Shown: positions 57,925 to 64,000 of the stretch, piece by piece | How the letters are laid out: each line of letters starts with the position of its first letter | How positions within the stretch are numbered: the first letter of the stretch is position 1 | Assembly: GCA_963795335.1 (NCBI GenBank) | Contig: CAWCHI010000001.1 | Coordinates: forward strand, 1 to 64,000 | Source of the DNA: Trebonia sp963795335 | Lineage (GTDB): Bacteria; Actinomycetota; Actinomycetes; Streptosporangiales; Streptosporangiaceae | Reading direction: 5' to 3' | DNA: 64,000 nucleotides | Made by a program: the position numbers and the translations under genes | Notes under the pieces: model-generated | The model's input: the letters and a program-made list of their open reading frames with translations, nothing else | Told to the model about the DNA's origin: nothing | The model's database searches: none

Positions 57925-58140
57925 TCAGGGTGTCCATTTGCCCAGGGTGAAGGTCGGATGCCAGAGGCCCAGGGGCCAGAAGAGCACCGAGATGACGTAC
58001 TGGCCCCAGCTGTGCAGCGCTGACGCAGTGCTCGGACTCGCTGGCAAGTGAGGGGCCGCGGTATTGAGAAAGACGCCAATCAGGATGTAAAGCGCGACAG
58101 ATAGGCCTTTTCGGCTGAAAAGCGTGTTCAGGAAGGCCAC
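57925..58140 (-). CDS. small hydrophobic membrane protein
   Basis: The 71-residue product starts MAFLNTLFSRKGLSVALYIL, has a helix at about 14-32 and a second hydrophobic stretch VISVLFWPLGLWHPTF near 48-63. Two short membrane segments with a conserved-looking WPLGLW-like motif suggest a real small membrane protein, but I do not recognise the family. It may be co-transcribed with the MFS gene 80 bp downstream, past the palindrome. Confidence 0.5.
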   Translation of the reverse strand: MAFLNTLFSRKGLSVALYILIGVFLNTAAPHLPASPSTASALHSWGQYVISVLFWPLGLWHPTFTLGKWTP

Positions 58141-58375
58141 TTCAGGTCACATCCTCTCGTGGATGCGTGTGATCCCGCTCCAGCCCGGGGGGCACGAACG
58201 TGTCATGACGCTTGCCACCATAGATCACCTGTATCAATCTGTTGCGACAACACTCCGGAGTGTGACCGAACGCGGCCGCCCGCGGGCGGGGCCACTGAGC
58301 ACTTCTTAGCCGCCTGAGTCTTCTGGCCGCCCGCCGGGACTGGACTGAGCGGCATATTGACGACGTATTCTATCG

Positions 58376-58389
58376 GTTTAGTTGACAAT
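58376..58389 (+). promoter_or_regulatory. promoter element shared with the MFS gene at 62950
   Basis: GTTTAGTTGACAAT contains a perfect TTGACA -35 box and lies 41 bp upstream of the start at 58431. A near-identical GTTTAGTTGAGCAAT lies 39 bp upstream of the MFS start at 62950. Confidence 0.5.
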
Positions 58390-58430
58390 TTGGTCGATCA
58401 CAGACGCTGCCCGGCGCGAGAGGAAGAGTC

Positions 58431-59495
58431 GTGAGCCCAGAGTTCCTGTGGTACATCCCCAACCAGGTAGCGCCCGGCCACCGCGGCGAGCCGGCCACCG
58501 CGGGCCACAACAGCCTCGCCACCCTGACCGCCCAGGCCCGCGCGCTGGAAGAGCACGGCTGGCGGGGCGCGCTCATCGGGGCCGGGTGGGGCCGCCCGGA
58601 TACCTTCACCGTCGCGACCGCGCTGGCCACCGCGACGACCACGTTCGAGCCGCTGATCGCGACCCGCCCGGGCTACTGGCACCCGGCGAACTTCGCTGCC
58701 GCCACCGCGACGCTGGATCACCTGACCTGCGGCCGGGTCCGGGTGCACATCATCTCCGGCCAGGACAACCCCGCCGCCTACGGCGACACGCTGGCCGACC
58801 AGTCCGCCCGCTACGCCCGGACGGCCGAGTTCATGCAGCTCGTGCGCAGGCTCTGGACCGAGCAGGATGTCTCCTACCATGGCCGGCACTACAGCGTCAC
58901 CGGCTCGACGGTCGCGCAGCGGATCGCTGCGCACGAAGGCCGGCCACACCCGAAAATCTACTTCGGGGGCGCGTCGGAGGCCGCTGAACGGGTCGCCGCG
59001 GCCGAGGCCGATGTCCAGCTGTTCTGGGGCGAGACGCTGGACGGGGTGCGGACGCGGATCAACCGGCTGACGTCGCTCAGCACCGAGCTGGGGCGCCCGT
59101 ACGCGCCCCTGGAATTCGGGCTCCGCGTGACCACTGTCGTCCGCGACACCACCGAGCAGGCCTGGTCCGACGCGGAGGCGAAGGTCGCCGAGATGGCCAA
59201 GTCGGCCGCCTGGCAGCCGCCGGACGCGCACTGGCAGGCGGCCGTAGGCCAGCAGCGGGTGTCCGCCCTGGCCGCGCGGGGGGAGGTGCTCGACGACAAC
59301 CTCTACACCACGCCCGCGAAATTCGGTGGCGCCGGCGCCGCGACGACCTGGCTCGTCGGCTCGGCCGAGGACGTGGCCAAGTCGCTCCGGAACTACGCCG
59401 CCCTCGGAGTCACCCACTTCATCCTGTCCGACACGCCGTACCTGCCCGAGATCAGGCGGCAGGGCGACCAGTTGCTGCCGCTGCTGCGCGGCTGA
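58431..59495 (+). CDS. LLM class (SsuD/alkane-type) monooxygenase
   Basis: The 354-residue TIM-barrel protein has LARALEEHGWRGALIGAG-like QARALEEHGWRGALIGAGWG, TTTFEPLIATRPGYWHPANF, CGRVRVHIISGQDNPAAYGD, and a C-terminal GSAEDVAKSLRNYAALGVTH. This matches FMNH2-dependent alkanesulfonate monooxygenase-like proteins (SsuD family), though the substrate need not be a sulfonate. It is a single gene, converging with the cysteine synthase/CBS-domain gene. Start is GTG 58431 behind GAGAGGAAG. Confidence 0.85.
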   Translation: MSPEFLWYIPNQVAPGHRGEPATAGHNSLATLTAQARALEEHGWRGALIGAGWGRPDTFTVATALATATTTFEPLIATRPGYWHPANFAAATATLDHLTCGRVRVHIISGQDNPAAYGDTLADQSARYARTAEFMQLVRRLWTEQDVSYHGRHYSVTGSTVAQRIAAHEGRPHPKIYFGGASEAAERVAAAEADVQLFWGETLDGVRTRINRLTSLSTELGRPYAPLEFGLRVTTVVRDTTEQAWSDAEAKVAEMAKSAAWQPPDAHWQAAVGQQRVSALAARGEVLDDNLYTTPAKFGGAGAATTWLVGSAEDVAKSLRNYAALGVTHFILSDTPYLPEIRRQGDQLLPLLRG

Positions 59496-59516
59496 CGCCG
59501 GTAACGCGGCTCTGCT

Positions 59517-60986
59517 TTAGAGCGCGCTGAGCAACTCGGCCCGCCCGACGACCGCGTGGGCCCGCCCGTCGCGGAGCACGAGGACGGCGCCGGACCCAGC
59601 GCCCGCCGGGCCGAGCGCCGCCAGCGCATCGGCCGCCGACTGCCCGGTGCCCGCCGTCGGCAACGGCGCGTCCGCGTGTGCGACGATGAGGTCGTCGCCC
59701 GGGATGCGGCCGGCCGCCAGGTCCGCGGCGAGCCGGGCGGGCGCGAACGAACCGCTGACCTCGGCCGCGGACAGGCCGTAGGGCCGCCGGGGCCGCGGCG
59801 CGACGACGAGTACCGCCGCCGGGGCCGCACCACGGCCGGCTGGCCCCGCGTCCCCTGCAGCGGGCACGCCCGCCGCGTGCAGGGCCTGGTCGACCGTCGC
59901 GGTGGCGTCAACCGTGACGAAGGGCGGGTCCGCCTGCGGCCCGGTGTCCCGGGCGCGCCGCGCGAGGAGGTCCGCCAGTACCGCCCCCTCCTGGTCCCGC
60001 GGTTCCTCCAGGAAGCCCCAGCGGCGCATCCAGTCATCGCTGAACACCTTGGACAGGTAGGAACGCCCCGAGTCCGGCAGCAGCACCACCACCAGGTCTG
60101 AGGGGCCGAGGGCACGGGCGGTGCGCAGTGCCGCCGCCACCGCCGTCCCGGAGGACGGCCCCGCCAGCAACCCGTCCTCGCGGGCCAGGCGGCGGGCGGT
60201 CTCGAGCGACTCCCGGTCGCTGACCGTCTCGAACTGGTCGACCGCGCCAGGATGGAAAGACTCCGGCCAGATGTCTTCATCTGTCTCCGGGTGGAGGAAG
60301 TGGCCGATGCTCTCCACGTAATAGGGACTGCCGTCCCCCCCGGAGTAACGGGAGTTCTCGGGGTCGGCCCCGATGACCCGCACCCGCCCGCCGGAGACCT
60401 CCTTGAGGTAGCGGCTGGTCCCGCTGATCGTGCCCCCGGTGCCGACGCCGGCCACGAAGTGGGTGATCCGCCCGCCGGTCTGCTGCCAGATCTCCGGCCC
60501 GGTCGTGCGGAGGTGCGCCAGCGGGTTGGCCGGGTTGTCGTACTGATTGGCGAGCCACCCGCCCGGCGTCTCGTCGGCCAGCCGGCGGGCGATGTTGAAC
60601 AGGTGATCGGGGTGCTGCCGGGGCAGGGACGCGTTGCCGATGACTACCTCGGCGCCGTAGGCGCGGAGGATATCGGTCTTCTCCTGAGCCGAGCGGTCGG
60701 AAACGACCACCACGACCCGGTAGCCCCGCTGCCGTCCAACGATCGTGAGGCCGATGCCGGTATTGCCCGAGGTGGCCTCGACAATGGTGCCGCCGGGGGC
60801 GAGCCGCCCGTCGCGCTCGGCCGCGTCGACCATCGCCAGCGCCGCCCGGTCCTTGACGCTCCCGCCCACGCTGTAGAACTCGGCCTTGGCGTAGACCGCG
60901 GCGGCGATGCCGCGCCCGAGGCCGCGCAGCCGGAACAGCGGGGTGCCGCCGACCGCGTCAGTCACGGATTCAAAAACGAGTGCCAT
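59517..60986 (-). CDS. PLP-dependent cystathionine beta-synthase / cysteine synthase with CBS-like C-terminus
   Basis: The 489-residue fold-type II enzyme has PLP lysine K45 in SVGGSVKDRAAL, substrate loop EATSGNTGIGL (68-78) and the phosphate cradle VAGVGTGGTISG. The C-terminal 150 residues hold two degenerate CBS-domain-like parts (PPFVTVDATATVDQALHAAG, GSGAVLVLRDGRAHAVVGRA). It condenses serine or O-acetylserine with a thiol. The CBS end suggests regulation by AdoMet or adenine nucleotides. ATG 60986 follows GAGGTGGG. Confidence 0.85.
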   Translation of the reverse strand: MALVFESVTDAVGGTPLFRLRGLGRGIAAAVYAKAEFYSVGGSVKDRAALAMVDAAERDGRLAPGGTIVEATSGNTGIGLTIVGRQRGYRVVVVVSDRSAQEKTDILRAYGAEVVIGNASLPRQHPDHLFNIARRLADETPGGWLANQYDNPANPLAHLRTTGPEIWQQTGGRITHFVAGVGTGGTISGTSRYLKEVSGGRVRVIGADPENSRYSGGDGSPYYVESIGHFLHPETDEDIWPESFHPGAVDQFETVSDRESLETARRLAREDGLLAGPSSGTAVAAALRTARALGPSDLVVVLLPDSGRSYLSKVFSDDWMRRWGFLEEPRDQEGAVLADLLARRARDTGPQADPPFVTVDATATVDQALHAAGVPAAGDAGPAGRGAAPAAVLVVAPRPRRPYGLSAAEVSGSFAPARLAADLAAGRIPGDDLIVAHADAPLPTAGTGQSAADALAALGPAGAGSGAVLVLRDGRAHAVVGRAELLSAL

Positions 60987-61111
60987 CGCCCACCTCGTTA
61001 GGCCGGCCCCGGGGGGCCAGCCCCGGTTCATACCGTCAGCCTAAGCAAGCTCCCCTGTGGCCGATAGGAGGGACAGGGATTATTTGGCCCGGGGCGCTAG
61101 GGCCGGGCCAC

Positions 61112-62950
61112 TCACACCGGCGTGCCCTCGTCGGAAGTGCCCGGCGTCTCGGCGCTGTCTTCGACGGTCACGGGGATCACGAGTTCGCTCGGCTCGAAGA
61201 CGCCTTCCCCGGCCACCGCGGCCAGTTCGTAGCCCAGCGACCCGCCCGGCAGAGTTGCCTTCGGGCGCCGGCCGGTCAGGGCGGAGGCCACAGCGGCGAT
61301 CACGTTGGCCGCGATGGCGAACGCGAAGGCCTCGCCGAGACCACTGCGGAACGGGGCCGTGATCAGGTGCGGGAAGAAGTCCCGGCCGACCACGTAGGCC
61401 GCGTGGGCCGGGGTCAGCAGATGGAGCGCCGGCCCGAGCAGCTGCTGCATCGGGTTGTAGCCGAGGAAGGAGGCGAACAGCACGCCGATCGGGGGGAGGT
61501 GCGAGATCGGCGCGGCCGTCGCGGCCGGGATGCCCTGGCCGGTCAGCCCCGTGGTCATGGCGGCCGGCAGCTTGCTCGACAGCCCGACCACCATGAGGGT
61601 GAAGAAGATGCCGATCGACAGCACGAACGCGGAGTTCTGGAACGTGGCGATCATGCCGCCCGCCGCCCCGCGCCGGTCGGACGGGACCGCGTTCATCATC
61701 TCGGCCCAGTTCGGCGAGACGAACAGACCGGACCCGAAGCCGTTGAGGGCGATGACGAGCGCGAACTCCCAGTAGGGGAAGTTCACCGGGACGAACAGCA
61801 GCAGCAGGAAGGACGCTCCGGTGAGCAGCGCGCCGCCGACGGTGAAGGCCTTGGCGCCGAACTTGTCCGACAGGACCCCGGATAGCGGCGCCGAAATCAG
61901 GAAGCCGACCGTCAGCGGCACCAGGTAGATGCCGGCCCACAGCGGGGTCTGGCTGTAGCTGTAGCCGTGCAACGGCAGCCAGATGCCCTGCAGCCAGATG
62001 ATCAGCATGAACTGCATGCCGCCGCGGCCCATGGCCACCATCAGGCTCGCGATGTTCCCGGCGGCGAACGCGCGGATCTTGAACAGCGAGATCTGGAACA
62101 GCGGCTCGGCGACCTTGGTCTCCACGAACACGAAGACGATCAGCAGCGCCAGGCCGCCGAAGAGCATGCCCAGGACCATCGGGTTGGTCCAGCCCATCGG
62201 GTGCCCGCCGTACGGCTGGAGGCCGTAGGTGATGCCGACCAGGATCGAGATCAGGCCGACCGCGAACAGCAGGTTCCCCCACCAGTCCATCTTGGCGTGC
62301 TTGCGGATCCCGATGTCGTGCAGCATCAGGTACGCCCACCCGGTGCCGAAGACACCGATCGGGGCCGAGACGAGGAAGATCAGGTGCCAGTTGATCGGGG
62401 CCAGCACGCCGCCGAGGATGAGGCCGATGAACGACCCGCCGATGGCCGCGATCGAGTTCACCGACAGGGCAGTGCCGCGCTGGTTGGCCGGGAACGCGTC
62501 GGTGATGATGGCAGCGGAGTTGGCGAACAGGAATGCGCCGCCGACGCCCTGCACGACGCGCCAGATGATGAGCCACAGCGCCCCGTCCGCGCCGTGCAGC
62601 CAGGTGATGGTCAGGAAAATCGACCCCACGCTGAAGATCGCGAAGCCCAGGGTGAACATCCGGACCCGCCCGAACATGTCACCCAGCCGGCCGAACGAGA
62701 CCACCAGCACCGCCGACACCACCAGGAACCCCATGAACATCCACAACAGGTAGCTGGTGTTGCCGGGACTCAGCGGATCGAGCCCGATGCCGTGGAAGAC
62801 GTCGGGCAGCGCGATCAGCACGATCGACTGGTTGATCGTCGCCATCAACGTGCCCAGCGTCGCGTTGGACAGCGCGATCCACTTGTAGTGCGGACCGGGG
62901 GCACGGACGGCCTGTTCTGGCGCGCCTGCCCCGTCGGAATTAACCGTCAT
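61112..62950 (-). CDS. MFS multidrug-type transporter with C-terminal tail
   Basis: The protein of about 612 residues has roughly 14 predicted helices, a large loop near 420-500, and an acidic/hydrophilic end (AAVAGEGVFEPSELVIPVTV). Motifs are the first-helix ATINQSIVLIALPDVFHGIG (DHA2 type), SFGRLGDMFGRVRMFTLG (motif A) and AAIGGSFIGLILGGVLAPIN (motif C-like). It probably exports small molecules. ATG 62950 was chosen; the promoter element at 62990 lies just upstream. Confidence 0.85.
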   Translation of the reverse strand: MTVNSDGAGAPEQAVRAPGPHYKWIALSNATLGTLMATINQSIVLIALPDVFHGIGLDPLSPGNTSYLLWMFMGFLVVSAVLVVSFGRLGDMFGRVRMFTLGFAIFSVGSIFLTITWLHGADGALWLIIWRVVQGVGGAFLFANSAAIITDAFPANQRGTALSVNSIAAIGGSFIGLILGGVLAPINWHLIFLVSAPIGVFGTGWAYLMLHDIGIRKHAKMDWWGNLLFAVGLISILVGITYGLQPYGGHPMGWTNPMVLGMLFGGLALLIVFVFVETKVAEPLFQISLFKIRAFAAGNIASLMVAMGRGGMQFMLIIWLQGIWLPLHGYSYSQTPLWAGIYLVPLTVGFLISAPLSGVLSDKFGAKAFTVGGALLTGASFLLLLFVPVNFPYWEFALVIALNGFGSGLFVSPNWAEMMNAVPSDRRGAAGGMIATFQNSAFVLSIGIFFTLMVVGLSSKLPAAMTTGLTGQGIPAATAAPISHLPPIGVLFASFLGYNPMQQLLGPALHLLTPAHAAYVVGRDFFPHLITAPFRSGLGEAFAFAIAANVIAAVASALTGRRPKATLPGGSLGYELAAVAGEGVFEPSELVIPVTVEDSAETPGTSDEGTPV

Positions 62951-62989
62951 CGGACGGACACGCTCCCACCTGAGACCCTGTTGCTTGCT

Positions 62990-63007
62990 ATTGCTCAACT
63001 AAACAAT
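62990..63007 (-). promoter_or_regulatory. operator/-35 element upstream of the MFS gene at 62950
   Basis: ATTGCTCAACTAAACAAT is an imperfect dyad (ATTG/CAAT ends). On the minus strand it reads GTTTAGTTGAGCAAT, nearly the same as the element at 58376. Confidence 0.5.
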
Positions 63008-63159
63008 GACAGACCATCCCACACCGGCGCACCCCAGGACCACGGGCGATCTTGGCGGGACGGGACACTGCCGACTCCAGCTTTTCCCTAGCTAAGCGAT
63101 AGGCTTTGTCTCGCGAGTCAGATGAGATGCCGAAAACTTACTCGAATGGAGACTTCGCG

Positions 63160-63816
63160 ATGAGCTTGACGATTGGTGACACCGCCCCGGACTTCACCGC
63201 CGAGACAACCGAGGGCCCGATCAACTTCCACGAGTGGATCGGCGACTCCTGGGCCGTGCTGTTCTCCCACCCGAAGGACTTCACCCCGATCTGCACCACC
63301 GAGCTGGGCACCATGGCCTCGATCAAGCCCGAGTTCGACAAGCGCGGCGTGAAGCTCCTGGCCTTGTCGGTCGACCCGCTCGACAAGCACGCCAGCTGGT
63401 CCTCCGACATCGCCGAGACCCAGGGCACCGCCCCCAACTACCCGATGATCGGCGACACCGAGTTCACCGTCTCCAAGCTCTACGGGATGCTCGGCGCCGA
63501 CGTCAGCGGCGACCCGGCCGACCGCACGGCGGCCGACAACCAGACCGTCCGCAGCGTCTTCGTCATCGGCCCGGACAAGAAGATCAAGCTGATCCTGCTC
63601 TACCCGATGACCACCGGCCGCAACTTCGACGAGATCCTCCGGGTCATCGACTCCCTCCAGCTCACCGCCAAGCACAAGGTCGCCACCCCGGCCAACTGGA
63701 AGCAGGGCGACGACGTCATCATCGCCAGCTCGGTCAGCAACGACGCGGCCAAGGAGATCTTCGGCAGCTGGGACTCGCCCAAGCCCTACATCCGCATCGT
63801 CCCCCAGCCGTCCTGA
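63160..63816 (+). CDS. 1-Cys (Prx6-type) peroxiredoxin
   Basis: The 218-residue protein has peroxidatic C45 in the P38-x-x-x-T42-x-x-C45 motif (HPKDFTPICTTELG), LLALSVDPLDKHASWSSDI, the Arg in DRTAADNQTVRSVFVIGPD, and the long C-terminal dimer domain of Prx6 enzymes. No resolving cysteine is seen. It reduces peroxides in the cytosol. ATG 63160 is preceded by GGAGACTTCGCG. Confidence 0.9.
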   Translation: MSLTIGDTAPDFTAETTEGPINFHEWIGDSWAVLFSHPKDFTPICTTELGTMASIKPEFDKRGVKLLALSVDPLDKHASWSSDIAETQGTAPNYPMIGDTEFTVSKLYGMLGADVSGDPADRTAADNQTVRSVFVIGPDKKIKLILLYPMTTGRNFDEILRVIDSLQLTAKHKVATPANWKQGDDVIIASSVSNDAAKEIFGSWDSPKPYIRIVPQPS

Positions 63817-63939
63817 CCTGGCCTCGCCTGGGCCCGGACACGGTCGCGATCGGCCGGGTCCAGGTTGCGCCCGAGCCGGGCGCCGTTCAGTAGCCGGCCG
63901 GGCGGGTCCGCCACGGCCGGGTCAGAACAGGAAGACAGC

Positions 63940-64000
63940 CATGAGCGCCACCGTCAAGGACGTCATGAGCACCCACGTGATCTGCGTGCGGCCCATCGCC
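63940..64000 (+). CDS. start of a CBS-domain protein, cut by window edge
   Basis: ATG 63940 follows CAGGAAGACAGCC. The 20 codons in the window read MSATVKDVMSTHVICVRPIA. V-K-D-V-M-S-T-x-V-x-x-V-x-P is the classic start of a CBS domain. The rest lies outside. It may be the first of a tandem pair, as is usual. Confidence 0.6.

Noticed and set aside
61080..62576. 498-codon frame inside the MFS gene in another frame
   Set aside because: Arg/Pro/His-rich, without hydrophobic helices; the MFS frame is unambiguous.
1..64000. Secondary-metabolite cluster, prophage or CRISPR-Cas system
   Set aside because: No polyketide or peptide synthetase, phage structural, integrase, Cas or repeat-spacer sequences were seen.

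Overview
The window is high-GC DNA (mostly G/C third codon positions, many GTG starts) from a chromosome of an actinobacterium. The evidence is the family set: several luciferase-like F420/flavin oxidoreductases, an MmpL-type transporter, a coxMSL-type molybdenum hydroxylase, MerR proteins with the C-terminal extension common in actinomycetes, and an XRE/NB-ARC/TPR protein. The species cannot be named from this. No rRNA, CRISPR array, transposase or integrase was recognised.

Layout. 1-2.9 kb: the 3' half of a tRNA-Gly(TCC) gene runs in from the left edge. It is followed by at least four broken toxin-antitoxin (TA) loci and a 29-bp copy of the tRNA segment at 2543. 2.9-6.2 kb: a GntR/ABC transporter operon with a palindromic operator, then a VapBC-like pair. 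6.4-11.5 kb: an acyl-CoA ligase with a coupled 30-codon ORF, an amidohydrolase fragment, an ice-binding (DUF3494) secreted protein, a histidine-kinase relic, a MerR regulator and an adenylate kinase. 11.9-19.8 kb: a catabolic block with a Baeyer-Villiger-type monooxygenase, a SCO6745-family protein, a fumarylacetoacetate-hydrolase-family enzyme, a thiolase-like/DUF35 pair, a MerR regulator and an oxidoreductase. 20.4-23.2 kb: a YedYZ-like molybdoenzyme/cytochrome b pair and a TetR/DUF1772 divergon with twin palindromes. 23.2-26.5 kb: a secreted phosphodiesterase and a zinc alcohol dehydrogenase. At 26.74 kb lies a second tRNA-Gly piece, next to a VapC fragment.

27-32 kb holds secreted proteins around a divergent XRE/NB-ARC/TPR gene. 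Two of the secreted genes are preceded by related ~68-bp upstream segments, and each segment contains a similar 13-codon ORF. 32-42 kb: SDR/CMD operon, MMPL transporter, molybdenum hydroxylase operon (FAD, 2Fe-2S and Mo subunits, the last frameshifted), an ABM monooxygenase and a ThDP enzyme. 43-50.3 kb: a phosphotransferase, an ion channel, two SHOCT proteins, and a sulfatase and a CMD protein sharing a 17-bp palindrome, then a CocE hydrolase. 50.5-64 kb: DoxX, luciferase-like oxidoreductases (one decayed), nitroreductase, epoxide hydrolase, glycosyltransferase-like protein, two multidrug-type MFS pumps, a CBS-domain cysteine synthase/cystathionine beta-synthase, a 1-Cys peroxiredoxin, and the start of a CBS-domain protein.

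Reading as a whole. The first 26.8 kb looks like DNA gathered at a tRNA-Gly target and then eroded. Pseudogenes and short fragments are concentrated there, and the tRNA relics share a 10-bp core. The rest is a typical actinobacterial catabolic/detoxification landscape of short operons with local regulators. Several single-base frameshifts in otherwise intact genes (Mo subunit, CMD) could be assembly errors. The part most likely to be an undescribed unit is the 27.9-32.1 kb cluster: a STAND-type XRE/NB-ARC/TPR protein between two secreted-protein genes with matching upstream elements.
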